NCBI GenBank assembly: GCA_963675945.1
Contig: OY780932.1
Location: 62,001 to 126,000 of the forward strand
Source: G963556115 sp963675945
GTDB taxonomy: Bacteria > Planctomycetota > SZUA-567
Direction of reading: 5' to 3'
DNA: 64,000 nt
The notes beneath the pieces are model-generated. The model saw only the letters and a list, made by a program, of their open reading frames with translations. It did not search any database and was not told where the DNA came from. A program made the translations under genes and the position numbers. Positions 48,002 to 57,356 of this stretch are shown piece by piece (position 1 is the first letter of the stretch; every line of letters begins with the position of its first letter).

Positions 48002-49027
48002 TTACTCTGCAGTGCCTTTACTTCCGCGTGATTCAAGGTATTTTGATGTCCTAAAGTAATCCGCATTCTCACTTGTTATAACATTTAACCCATTATCAAC
48101 CACAGGTAAATCTAAACTCTTAAGCCCTGTTTCTTTCCAACCATTCATTGGGTCAACTAAATTATGACGAGCCATATATGCAAGCATCATTGACAAGTAT
48201 CCTTGCATAACTGAGTTTGGTTGAAGAGCAGCAAACATTTTACCATCTTCGATTAAATCAAGAATATTTTCATTATAGTCACAGCACATTACCTTTATAC
48301 CTTGATCTAAATAAATTGCAGCCTGAGCAGCACCTTGACCAGAATTCCCTTCTGGCGCAAATATGCCTTTAATATTTGGATGTGCTTGCAACATAGTAAT
48401 AACTGCTGAATATGATTTTGCTGTATCTTGATTAGTAGCCGTTTGTGCAACAACCTTCATATCAGGCCAATTAGTCTCAATTCTTTTCTTAAATGAACGA
48501 ACACGCAGTTCGTGGTTTAGCTGCCCTGGGTTTTCCAAAACTGCCAATTCACCCTTACCGCCTAATTTTTCAGCTAGAGCATCTGCGGCGGCGTAGCCTT
48601 CTTTCACATTATCAGATGTTACATATGCATGACGATTACTTTCAGGAGAATCAGCAGCAAAAGTTACCACAGCAACACCTTGTTCAACAGCATTGTTTAT
48701 TGGGTCAATAAATGCTGACGGCTCCATAGGGTGAACAATTATGCCTGCAGGATCCATTGTCATTACTTGTTGAAACACTGATACTTCTTTATTAATATCA
48801 TAATCAGGCGTACCAGTGAACACAGTCTTAACCCCAAGCTGCTTTGCAGCTTGCTTCATACCTTCATAACATCCAACCCAGTACTCAACACCTGATACCA
48901 TAACAACCATATAATATGTTTCATCAGGTGAACCTTTCAGCGATCTTTCTTCACTTGCAATTGAAGAGCTAGCAGTAAATGAAAACGTAATAACAACAAT
49001 AATTGCACAGATAATTTTTTTAACCAT
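48002..49027 (-). CDS. periplasmic sugar-binding protein, RbsB-type (cluster 1)
   Basis: The 341-residue protein has a type I signal peptide (VKKIICAIIVVITFSF, cleavage near SIASEE) and a periplasmic-binding-protein-4 fold (MVVMVSGVEYWVGCYEGMKQ, DPAGIIVHPMEPSAF, GKGELAVLENPG, KGIFAPEGNSGQG). No lipobox cysteine is seen, so it should be soluble in the periplasm. It is the first gene of the cluster 1 operon; AGGAGAT precedes the ATG. The ligand is a sugar or related molecule, unspecified. Confidence 0.92.
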   Translation of the reverse strand: MVKKIICAIIVVITFSFTASSSIASEERSLKGSPDETYYMVVMVSGVEYWVGCYEGMKQAAKQLGVKTVFTGTPDYDINKEVSVFQQVMTMDPAGIIVHPMEPSAFIDPINNAVEQGVAVVTFAADSPESNRHAYVTSDNVKEGYAAADALAEKLGGKGELAVLENPGQLNHELRVRSFKKRIETNWPDMKVVAQTATNQDTAKSYSAVITMLQAHPNIKGIFAPEGNSGQGAAQAAIYLDQGIKVMCCDYNENILDLIEDGKMFAALQPNSVMQGYLSMMLAYMARHNLVDPMNGWKETGLKSLDLPVVDNGLNVITSENADYFRTSKYLESRGSKGTAE

Positions 49028-49418
49028 CGGGATCTCCTATTCAATAAAAATATGAACAAACACAACACAACAATTTTTCGACTTTTGTCAAGACACATGT
49101 TATAATACACCAGAGTAATTGCTTATGCAAACTATTAATTATTTTGTTAAAAAATAACCTACGCCTGAGCACCATAAAAACATCTATCAGACAAAACCCT
49201 TTAAATTATTGGATATAAGCTAAAATATTTCTTATGGATTTTGCGTATATTAGCCAATAGTAATCCTTTAACGACATAATCAAGATCACAAAACAGAATT
49301 AATACCTGACGTAATTCAAAATTATATTGCATATGATTTATAATGTTGTATATTAGTATTGTAACACTCGTAACTGATATCCCATTTTAGTTTTTTAATA
49401 TCAACGAAAGGCATAAAC
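49028..49418. other. divergent regulatory region between cluster 1 and the aldo/keto reductase
   Basis: This is a 391-base AT-rich region from which cluster 1 (minus) and the reductase (plus) diverge. It contains a plus-strand TTGCAT-16-TATATT and a TATAAT near 49100. A SorC-type operator would be expected here, but I could not identify a clear palindrome. Confidence 0.5.
49327..49354 (+). promoter_or_regulatory. probable promoter of the aldo/keto reductase
   Basis: TTGCAT and TATATT are separated by 16 bases, 65 bases before the start codon. The spacing matches the tRNA promoters in this window. Confidence 0.5.
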
Positions 49419-50426
49419 ATGTTAAAGCGAAATATCGGTGACTTTGAAGCATCAGTTGTTGCGTTTGGAGCTTGGGCAATTGGTGGTTGGATGTGGGGAG
49501 GAACAGAAGAAAGTGAATCGATAAAGGCGATTCATGCCGCATTTGATTCAGGAATTACTATGATTGACACTGCTCCTGCATATGGTTTTGGAAATTCAGA
49601 AATAATTGTTGGAAAAGCTATAAAACAATTGAAACGTGAGAAGGTTATTATTGCTACCAAGTGCGGACTTATCTGGCACGATAAACTTGGAGAAAAATTC
49701 TTCGATTCAGATGAAAAAGGCCCTACGGAAGCCAGTAGTGCCAGCAAAGAGATCTACCGCTGCTTGCGCCCCGAAATAATTCGTTATGAAGTAGAGGAGA
49801 GTTTAAAAAGACTCGGTACTGATTATATTGATCTTTATCAGACACACTGGCAAGACCCAACAACACCAATAGAAGAAAGTATGGAAGCTTTATTACAACT
49901 AAAAAAGGAAGGAAAGATCAGAGCAATAGGCTGCTCAAATGCAACTCCAGAAGATATGCAAAAATACCTTAGTGTTGGACAGCTTGATGTAGATCAAGAA
50001 AAATACAGCATGCTCGACAGAGATCTTGAGACAACAAATCTAGAATTTGCTGCAACCAACAATATATCATTTCTGGCATATTCACCCCTTGGTCAAGGCC
50101 TATTAACAGGTAAAATAGGTGCAGACCGAAATTTTGAAGAAGGCGATCAACGCCTTGACAACCCACGCTTTTCAATCGAAAACCGAGCTAAAGTAATGAC
50201 TATGCTCAATGAATTTAAACAAATTGCTGATAATCACAACGCAACTCTTGGCCAACTTGCAATTGCTTGGACCTTCCACAAGAGAGGCTGCAGCCACGTC
50301 CTTATTGGAGCGAGAACTCCTGCTCAAGCCAGAGAGAATGCTTTAGCAGGTGACATAAAATTAACAGTTGCTGAAATAGACTTAATTCAAGCAGCAATAA
50401 GTAAATATGCCCCTAATATATGCTAA
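49419..50426 (+). CDS. aldo/keto reductase
   Basis: The 335-residue TIM-barrel oxidoreductase has all four catalytic residues: Asp and Tyr in DTAPAYGFGNSE, Lys in IATKCGLIW and His in YQTHWQDP. The NADPH-binding tail (HVLIGARTPAQARENA) is present. Family members reduce sugar aldehydes or ketones, or act in the reverse direction. It is divergent from cluster 1 and closed by its own terminator, so it probably serves the same substrate under separate control. GAAAGG precedes the ATG. Confidence 0.93.
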   Translation: MLKRNIGDFEASVVAFGAWAIGGWMWGGTEESESIKAIHAAFDSGITMIDTAPAYGFGNSEIIVGKAIKQLKREKVIIATKCGLIWHDKLGEKFFDSDEKGPTEASSASKEIYRCLRPEIIRYEVEESLKRLGTDYIDLYQTHWQDPTTPIEESMEALLQLKKEGKIRAIGCSNATPEDMQKYLSVGQLDVDQEKYSMLDRDLETTNLEFAATNNISFLAYSPLGQGLLTGKIGADRNFEEGDQRLDNPRFSIENRAKVMTMLNEFKQIADNHNATLGQLAIAWTFHKRGCSHVLIGARTPAQARENALAGDIKLTVAEIDLIQAAISKYAPNIC

Positions 50427-50450
50427 AATATATTAAAAATATTTTAACAA

Positions 50451-50484
50451 AAATCCTAACTGCCATTATTCAGTTAGGATTTTT
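50451..50484 (+). terminator. terminator of the aldo/keto reductase
   Basis: A 12-bp stem (AAATCCTAACTG / CAGTTAGGATTT) with an eight-base loop is followed by TTTTT-like sequence. Confidence 0.88.
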
Positions 50485-50504
50485 CATAATATAAGAAATT
50501 TACA

Positions 50505-50990
50505 CTATGAATAATAATGAAAAACTCCTCTCCGCTGATCAGGACACGAATATTCTTAAATCCACGAAGAATATATATCTGATCTGAACCAACTCTTTAC
50601 ACAGCTTAAAAAGCAGATTATTGAATCCATATATGATAAAGAGCTCTAAGATCATCTAGGTTTTGAGAAAAATCAGAAAGCTTCCAGGAGAAGAAGTCAC
50701 TGCTGAAGTCGTAGGATAATTATTAGGTGTCTGTCAGATAAAGTAGTGGCTAGTACACCTTATCTATACAACAAATCCGACTGAAAGCTTCAATCGGACT
50801 GTTCGTAAATTTACCAAAACCAAGGGGATTTTCCCTCATGAAGATAGCCTGTTAAAATCAATCTTTCTTGGGGTACAAAATATCGAGAAGAAATGGACTT
50901 ACAAAACCCATAACTGGGGTATAGTATATTCATAACTCTTGATAATCAAGAAAGATTATCTTGACTCTTAAATTTTGTACTTATTTTACA
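50505..50990 (+). mobile_element. IS256-family transposase remnant
   Basis: The plus strand reads, with stops and shifts, an IS256-type N-terminus (an LFTQLKKQIIESIYDKEL-like piece near 50590) and then the C-terminal part NPTESFNRTVRKFTKTKG, LLKSIFLGVQNIEKKW and THNWG. The central catalytic region is missing. A 71-base segment shared with 37101-37171 lies at the join (50690-50760). Confidence 0.72.
50690..50760 (+). repeat. 71-base repeat, copy 2
   Basis: This is near-identical to 37101-37171. It lies between the N- and C-terminal pieces of the IS256 remnant, so it may be foreign to that element. Confidence 0.65.
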
Positions 50991-51075
50991 GACTCGGGAT
51001 ACGCCCTGCGTACCATTTCTAACTATTTAGAGTCCATCTTAAATTAATCCTATTTTTATCTGGAGAAATAGGCCA
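50991..51075 (-). repeat. type B IS3 end fragment
   Basis: This matches 39263-39350 in reverse orientation (GACTCGGGATACGCCCTGCG, ATTTCTAACTATTTAGAGTC, then AATAGGCCA at the end). Only the element end survives. Confidence 0.65.
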
Positions 51076-51090
51076 CCTTAAGCTTTTAAA

Positions 51091-51774
51091 CTAATATCCA
51101 CCCTCAGATTTATCTGCACTAGCGTTACCACATATTGCATCTACAGATGATGCACCGGTACCAAGACGATCTACACCCATATCGACAAACATCTTAGCTC
51201 GTGCGTAATCCCTGATACCCCCTGATGGTTTAACTTTTATTTTACCTGCGCCAGTCTCCATCATAATCTTAACAGCTTCTTCACTCGCACCACCACTCGC
51301 AAACCCAGTCGAAGTTTTAACAAAATCGGCTCCAGCCTCTATTGAAGCTTTAGTGCCCATCACGATTTCATCATTGGAGAGCTCAGTAGTTTCAAGAATT
51401 ACCTTTACTAGCACATTTGATTTATGGGCAATGTCAACAACAGCCTTAATATCTGCTACTACGCGATTATACTCACCACTCTTGATAAGGCCATAATTTA
51501 CTACCATATCGATTTCAGCAACACCTAATTTAGTGTAAATTTCTGCTTCAGCTGCTTTACCCTTTGTATGCCCACAACCTTGAGGAAAGCCAAGGACAAC
51601 AGATACAACCGTGTCAGTTCCCTCGCACATAGCTTTAGCCATCTCAATATCACATGGTCGTACACATACTGAAAAAACTTTGTAGTCTATTCCCTTCTGA
51701 ATCCACATCTTTGACTCTTCAATTGTAAAACCTGGATTCAAAACAGCGTGATCCATATAACGATTAATTTTCAT
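51091..51774 (-). CDS. deoC: DeoC-type aldolase (deoxyribose-phosphate aldolase family)
   Basis: The 227-residue class I aldolase carries the Schiff-base lysine in DFVKTSTGFASGGA and the second lysine in IKVKPSGGIRDYARA. It also has VSVVLGFPQGCGHTKGKAAE and EIDMVVNYG, all typical of DeoC, which splits 2-deoxyribose-5-phosphate to glyceraldehyde-3-phosphate and acetaldehyde. I chose the ATG at 51774 because AGGAG lies upstream; the frame to 51819 has no site. It is the last gene of cluster 2. No nucleoside phosphorylase lies nearby, so its substrate may differ from deoxyribose phosphate. Confidence 0.88.
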   Translation of the reverse strand: MKINRYMDHAVLNPGFTIEESKMWIQKGIDYKVFSVCVRPCDIEMAKAMCEGTDTVVSVVLGFPQGCGHTKGKAAEAEIYTKLGVAEIDMVVNYGLIKSGEYNRVVADIKAVVDIAHKSNVLVKVILETTELSNDEIVMGTKASIEAGADFVKTSTGFASGGASEEAVKIMMETGAGKIKVKPSGGIRDYARAKMFVDMGVDRLGTGASSVDAICGNASADKSEGGY

Positions 51775-51931
51775 AAAATACTCCTGTATATATAATATTG
51801 TGTAATAGAAATATGACAAGTTTAAGCAACCCCGAATACGATTTCAGGAGATAATGATACAAAGCCACATGCCAAGTATCACAGAAAAAGATACTCGAGG
51901 TTAACTCATATTATGATTTATAATTGATTTT

Positions 51932-52699
51932 TTAGTGAACTTCTCTACCGCCAGAAACGTTAAATGCCTGGCCAGTATTGTAATTACCGTGAATAGTGAG
52001 GAATTCACACCAAGCAACAATGTCTTCTTTTTCACAAAGACGCTTGAGTGGAATTTTTGCTGAGAACTGTTTGACTACTTCTTCTCGAGTTAGGTTCATA
52101 TGATCAATATAGCCAGCGCTTACATTTGCCCATACACCAGTAGCGTCAACAATACCTGGACAAAGGCAGTTAACCTTAATATTATTTGGAGCAAGTTCGA
52201 AAGCCATAGCATGAGTAAGAGCAATAATTGCACCCTTAGATGCAGAATAAGAGCCCATAAGAGCAGAACCAGTCTTACCTGACTTTGATGAGAAGTTGAT
52301 AATTCTTCCGTCACCTATTGACTCCATAGTCTGCAAAGCACCTTGTGTACAGTATACAGTACCGTTTACATTGATCTGCATCATCTTATCAAGTCTTGAA
52401 GGAGTAATGTCTTGAATCTTCTCTTGATCAACTGCTCCAGCAGTATTAACAAGAGCAAATACCGGACCGAGGTCATCTGCGATGCAATCAAAAACACTTA
52501 AAACCTTTGCTTGATCTGTGATATTAACAATATAGCCTTTAGCACCTTCGAGTTTTGAAGCTTCGTCCATAACTTCTGGTTGAATATCAAGAAGAGCGAC
52601 TTTTGCTCCATGCTCTACATACATTTGAGCAACCGCAAGACCTATACTCTTTGCCGCACCAGTTACTACACATACCTTACCTTTTAAATCAACACCCAT
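51932..52699 (-). CDS. short-chain dehydrogenase/reductase (cluster 2, second)
   Basis: This is a 255-residue SDR. It has a VVTGAAKSIGLAVAQMYVEH cofactor region and a catalytic YSASK. The usual NNAG is replaced by NTAGAV, with threonine in place of the second asparagine. The catalytic serine is in INFSSKSG. It ends in FNVSGGREVH. The ATG at 52699 has GGAGAA upstream. It lies between the GntR regulator and deoC. Confidence 0.9.
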   Translation of the reverse strand: MGVDLKGKVCVVTGAAKSIGLAVAQMYVEHGAKVALLDIQPEVMDEASKLEGAKGYIVNITDQAKVLSVFDCIADDLGPVFALVNTAGAVDQEKIQDITPSRLDKMMQINVNGTVYCTQGALQTMESIGDGRIINFSSKSGKTGSALMGSYSASKGAIIALTHAMAFELAPNNIKVNCLCPGIVDATGVWANVSAGYIDHMNLTREEVVKQFSAKIPLKRLCEKEDIVAWCEFLTIHGNYNTGQAFNVSGGREVH

Positions 52700-52755
52700 T
52701 GTTATTCTCCAATAAAATACTATTCCATAAAATTATAAAATATACTATGTATAAA

Positions 52756-53520
52756 TTATTTTTGCACAAACAACTTCGTTGCAGGTCCCGCCATATCATT
52801 TGAGTTAAAATGATTGCGAAACATAAAGTTATTACCATTAAAGAGAGATGACTCATACCAGAGTGGGACTCCACCTTCTAGGTACACCTTAGCATTGAGT
52901 AAAAGACAAGCATCACCTTCTTCCATTCCCAAACAATCAGCCTCTTCTTTTGTTACTGTTACGGCGTGTATTAGTTGGTCACATACTTCAATTCGCTTGC
53001 CTGCAAGTTTCTCAAGACCAGCATAAGACGAGCCTTCTATCATTGATCTTTCAAATCCAGGACAACTACTCTTTACGATCACTCTCCTGTCTAGTACCAT
53101 TGGTATTCCATCGATAAGCCTTACACGCTTCAGGGAATAGAACTCATCAACCCCATCATCTACCATCTCAATAGGTATCTCAATGGGAAATTTTTTGAGT
53201 GTAACCTCCTCGAAAGATATAACCTTGGTACTGATCATCTTCCCCATTGCCTTTACCATCTGTGAAATACTGATGAGCTGGTTCATGTTGAACTGTGTCG
53301 GTGGCTCTTTGACAAAACTTCCTTTTCCCTTCTTATTTTCTACATACCCTTCAGCTATCAATATAGAAACAGCTTTGTTCACAGTTACTCTACTTACGTT
53401 ATACTCCTCCACAAGTTCTCTTTCAGAGTAAAACTTGTCACCACACACAAACTTACCATCAATAATTTCTTGACGCAAGTTATCAGCGAGTTGTTTATAA
53501 ATTGGATCTTTTAGTAACAT
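52756..53520 (-). CDS. GntR-family regulator with UTRA domain (HutC type)
   Basis: The 254-residue regulator has a winged-helix GntR domain (about 8-72; LADNLRQEIIDGKFVCGDKF, NVSRVTVNKAVSILIAEGYV, KGKGSFV) and a UTRA ligand domain (about 95-240). UTRA regulators bind sugars, amino acids or their phosphates and usually repress the operon they lie in. It sits among SDR, alcohol dehydrogenase and deoC genes, so it is the likely regulator of cluster 2. GGAGAA precedes the ATG. Confidence 0.92.
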   Translation of the reverse strand: MLLKDPIYKQLADNLRQEIIDGKFVCGDKFYSERELVEEYNVSRVTVNKAVSILIAEGYVENKKGKGSFVKEPPTQFNMNQLISISQMVKAMGKMISTKVISFEEVTLKKFPIEIPIEMVDDGVDEFYSLKRVRLIDGIPMVLDRRVIVKSSCPGFERSMIEGSSYAGLEKLAGKRIEVCDQLIHAVTVTKEEADCLGMEEGDACLLLNAKVYLEGGVPLWYESSLFNGNNFMFRNHFNSNDMAGPATKLFVQK

Positions 53521-53751
53521 AATTTCTCCAGTATAGCTTTATAACAATCCGATAGTACTCCATTATGAATAGTATTACTGGAAGAAATTATAAGATCATT
53601 TTCAGTAGAATCCACATATTTCCATACATCTATTTTTGCTTCTACTGATAGACAGCTCGAATTCCCTCTCTTATTATCAGTATTTCATTACTAGGGACTG
53701 CCTAGCCTAAATTAATATTTAAAGATCTCGCTATTCTAGTTAGACAAATTT

Positions 53752-54789
53752 TTACGAAGTAAGCACTACTCTTAAAGCTACCCCATCCTTCATCAATTGG
53801 AATGAATCCTTTATTCTTTCAAGTGGGAGAGTATGAGTTGCAATTTTCTCTGCCGGGAATGATTCACGCCCAATTATCTCGACAGCTTTTTTTACTTGCG
53901 CTGGGGTAGAGTCACTTGTTCCTACAAGTTTTATCTCACCATAATGTATTAAACGACTATCAATTTTAAGATACTTACTATCTTCTGGTAGTGAAGCGAA
54001 GAGACATACACTCCCCTGCTTTCTAACTAGCGACAATGCTTGTTCCTGTGGAGCCGCAGCGGGAGCTGTTACAATTACTCTATCGACACCTATACCATCT
54101 GTCATCTCCATGATAATAGCATGTAGGTCTTCTTTTGCTGAGTTGACCAATCTATCAACCTTGAAACTTTCAGCAATTTTCAGTCTTTCATCAGAAACTT
54201 CTGCAAGTATTGTCTTACTTGCACCCAACTCTTTAGCAACACTCAAATTAAGAATACCTAGAGGACCAGCGCCCATTACTAAAACAGTATCGCCTTCTTC
54301 TATACCCACATTCTGTAGAGAATTTATAGCACAACTCAAAGGTTCAGCAATACATGCAATATTTGGTTCAACATCTAACGGAACTTTTATTAAGTGCCCT
54401 CTCTTAATTGCTAACTCAGGAATGATAATATATTCAGCCATACCACCATCAAAATAGAAACCCATCGGCTTAATATTAGCGCAAAGATTTGTGTGCCCCT
54501 TCTTACAATAGAAGCATTCACCACAAGAGATAGATGTAGCCATTACGACTCTTTCACCGTTTTCGAAACCATCAACGTTTGCACCACACTCTTCAATCAG
54601 ACCACAAAACTCGTGTCCCATTATACGTGGCGGTTGCATACGTGGGTTACCGTGATAGAAAGCTTTCATGTCGGTGCCACATACAGCGCATGCTTCCATC
54701 TTTACAAGAACTTCATTCTCACCACAAATAGGCTTATCCCATTCTTCTATTCTTATATCATCTTTACCGTGAAATATTACAGCTTTCAT
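53752..54789 (-). CDS. zinc-dependent alcohol dehydrogenase (sorbitol/threonine dehydrogenase type)
   Basis: The 345-residue MDR enzyme has the catalytic zinc ligands in CAVCGTDMKAF and MGHEFCG and the structural zinc cysteines in CGECFYCKKGHTNLC. The NAD motif is VLVMGAGPLGILNL. Such enzymes oxidise polyols (sorbitol, galactitol, arabinitol) or threonine. It lies about 60 bases after an SDR on the same strand. Together with that SDR it could perform successive oxidations. AAGGGAAA precedes the ATG. Confidence 0.9.
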   Translation of the reverse strand: MKAVIFHGKDDIRIEEWDKPICGENEVLVKMEACAVCGTDMKAFYHGNPRMQPPRIMGHEFCGLIEECGANVDGFENGERVVMATSISCGECFYCKKGHTNLCANIKPMGFYFDGGMAEYIIIPELAIKRGHLIKVPLDVEPNIACIAEPLSCAINSLQNVGIEEGDTVLVMGAGPLGILNLSVAKELGASKTILAEVSDERLKIAESFKVDRLVNSAKEDLHAIIMEMTDGIGVDRVIVTAPAAAPQEQALSLVRKQGSVCLFASLPEDSKYLKIDSRLIHYGEIKLVGTSDSTPAQVKKAVEIIGRESFPAEKIATHTLPLERIKDSFQLMKDGVALRVVLTS

Positions 54790-54851
54790 TTAATTTCCCT
54801 TTACTTTTTAACAAATCCCTAATAAAAATTACCAAATGAAGTAATATGTTT

Positions 54852-55613
54852 CTAGCGCATGTATAAGCCGCCATTTACTCCCACACTTGCACCTGTCATA
54901 TAACTACTTGCATCTGAAACCATGATTGTTACCATCTTTGCAACTTCTTCTGGTTCTGCTATTCTATTTAGTGGTATTGTTCTACTATATCTCTCTGCAT
55001 CTGTCTTGATAATTTCAGCAGTAAGGTCTGTATGCACCATACCTGGAGCAAGTGAGTTAATACGTATTCCATATTCTGCGACCTCTTTTGCTAGAGAGAT
55101 GGTCAAGGAATGCACTGCACCCTTTGTTGCAGCATAATGTGACTTACCTGTAGTCGACCCGGCAAACACTGCTTGAGAAGTTATATTGACAATACTTCCC
55201 TTGACGCCTGAATTAATGAAGTGATTTACCATCTCTTTACAAGTAAGAAACACACCATCAACATTTACAGACATGATATTTTTCCACATTGCTAGATCCA
55301 TATCCTTGATCATACACTGAGGACAGATACCTGCATTATTTACAAGTATATCGATAGTTTTAAATTCATTAACTGCCGCAGCAAACATTGCTTTGACTTC
55401 ATCCTCTTTTGCAACATTAGCATTTACAATTAAGGCCTTTACAGAGTAGAGAGTTTCTATCTCCCTCTTAGTTTCAACAGCCTTCTCTTTATTACAATTA
55501 TAGCTCATTACAATATTTACACCTTCACTTGCGAGGTTTAATGATATCCCTTTTCCCAGTCCTCTTGAGCCTCCTGTAACGATTGCAGTCTTTCCCCTAA
55601 GTTTTAGATCCAT
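54852..55613 (-). CDS. short-chain dehydrogenase/reductase (cluster 2, first)
   Basis: This is a 253-residue SDR with TGGSRGLGKGIS at 14-25, the catalytic NNAG, the serine in NITSQAVF and YAATK. It appears related to the cluster 1 SDR at 44630 (shared NITSQA, KEVA-x-YGI and RLAEPEE/RIAEPEE regions). GGAGAG precedes the ATG. It is probably the first gene of cluster 2, as an IS graveyard lies upstream. Confidence 0.92.
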   Translation of the reverse strand: MDLKLRGKTAIVTGGSRGLGKGISLNLASEGVNIVMSYNCNKEKAVETKREIETLYSVKALIVNANVAKEDEVKAMFAAAVNEFKTIDILVNNAGICPQCMIKDMDLAMWKNIMSVNVDGVFLTCKEMVNHFINSGVKGSIVNITSQAVFAGSTTGKSHYAATKGAVHSLTISLAKEVAEYGIRINSLAPGMVHTDLTAEIIKTDAERYSRTIPLNRIAEPEEVAKMVTIMVSDASSYMTGASVGVNGGLYMR

Positions 55614-55724
55614 TTAGTTACTCTCCAAATCGTTAATCAGTAAAACCGCCCCATCTATTGCCTCTTAGAACTTTAAAACATCATAAGCCAACAGTCAACA
55701 TGTGGACTAACCACATGTTGACTT

Positions 55725-56500
55725 TACACTATTGATTTAAATTAGTCAAGTGAATTATTACGATTTTTTCAAAATAGTATGAAACAGGAAAATTTTTAGA
55801 CAATACCGCTATTTTTAGACAATACCGCTTATGGTATGAATAGAAAATCTGTTTTTGGGTATTCAAATAAATCAATTGCATCGACTTTAGGATAACGCCA
55901 CTCCTTTTTTCACAGCTGAATAACCTGTTATCATGCATAACTTTACGAATATTTTCTATCGAACATGATATTTCTGACAGCTCTTCTGTAAAATCCGTAT
56001 ATTTTTTCCTGTAACCGTATATACCTTTAGAATTAGAATGCTTGTAAATACTCTGGCATGAATAGCTATTATGTTTCTCTTCTCTTGAGCATAAGACAGT
56101 TTTTCATCAAGGTGCTTATAATATCCGTTCTTACTCAATTTTAGGATCTTGCACATCCTCTTTACAGAATATTCCACACTATAAGATTTATCCAGACTTA
56201 CTTTATAGGCTCTCCTTCATCAAGAACGCAGTTGCTTTTTTAATACTTCCTGCTCCTTTTTAAGTATTTTTTTTACGCAGTTTTGCCAGCTTAATGTCGG
56301 CTGGAGAAAAATCTGGAATAGCTAGATTTTCTGGATTACTTTTCAGCTTTAAAGCTATTCTCTCATAGTAATATTGGATATACCAAATATCCCTTGCAGA
56401 TTAAGAAAATGAATGCCCTTGTTCTATTACCAGTTTCACCGCTTTTTCTTTAATTCAAGTGAACACTTTTTAACTTTTGTCATGATTGACTCCTTAAAAA
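55725..56500 (-). mobile_element. IS3-family remnant, type C
   Basis: The minus strand gives a broken OrfA from about 56483 (opening TKVKKCSLELK, later VKLVIEQGHSF and SPADIKLAKLRKK in other frames). It then gives an OrfB N-terminus (YSVKRMCKILKLSKNGYYKH, SYAQEKRNIIAIHARVF) from 56177, with stops. The DDE core and C-terminus are absent. It differs from types A and B. Confidence 0.68.
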
Positions 56501-56555
56501 ATATTTTGACTATCCCAATATCAGGTATCCACCATTCTTATGGCACTGCAAAGTT

Positions 56556-56655
56556 TCAGTTAGAGATTCTGCTTCAGACTACGGCCTGCGCTCCATTTCT
56601 AACTGTTTAGAGTCCACATTTAGTCAATTCTATTATTATTTGAAAAATTGGTCCA
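56556..56655 (-). repeat. type B IS3 end fragment
   Basis: This matches 39263-39360 and 50991-51075 (GGCCTGCGCTCCATTTCTAA, then CTGTTTAGAGTCCAC, ending AATTGGTCCA). Confidence 0.6.
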
Positions 56656-56849
56656 CATTATTATCCCACCGCTAAATGACTGTTTAAATCCGCAAGTTCC
56701 ATTATACTCCGCCAAGCAAACAGAATTAATTTTTGACAAAATTCAAAATATACTTGCTTAAGGCTATATTTAGAGTATTCTATTATTTGTTACGACTAAT
56801 GATTATCCTATGTTAATTTCATGATAATCGAAACAATATTGTGACATAT

Positions 56850-57356
56850 CCTCCCTGAAAGTGATCCACTATTATTTAGATAATAGTATGTGATTTTCAG
56901 AAAAGGAACCGTTATGAGATGTTATAGATATTCTGAATGAACTCTTTATTATCCATGGTATTCCTAAATATATCCATAGCGATAACGGTTAAGAATTTAT
57001 TGCTGCAGAGATTAGGAAGTGACTGAAGCAGCTCAAAAGTTAGACCATTGTATATTAATCTGGCAGTCCATAGGAGAATGGTTATATTGAAAGTTTTCAC
57101 GGTAGTTTTAGAGATGAACTATTATCACAGGAGCAGTTCGACAACATTTATGAAGCAGAAGTTTTAATAGAGTATTGGCGTGTAGGATATAATCATATCC
57201 GCCCTTATAGTACGTTGAAATATTTGACTCCAGCAGAGTACAGAATAAATATGAGTAAGAACGAATCAGAGATTTATTCTGGCAATTACTGGACTGCGTC
57301 CTTGCCAGAATAATGATGATATTGTATATACTTAAGTGATATCACTGATGGGGGCA
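56850..57356 (+). mobile_element. internally deleted copy of IS type A
   Basis: The left end (GAAAGTGATCCACTATTATT) and right end (GTGATATCACTGATGGGGGC) match the full element at 34297-35578. The sequence jumps from the orfA start (near 56913) straight into the OrfB middle (VIDILNELFIIHGIPKYIHS). It then runs through FHGSFRDELLSQEQFDNIYE and NHIRPYSTLKYLTPAEYR to the end, with three in-frame stops early on. About 780 bases are lost; the result is a non-autonomous, roughly 507-base derivative. Confidence 0.8.
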
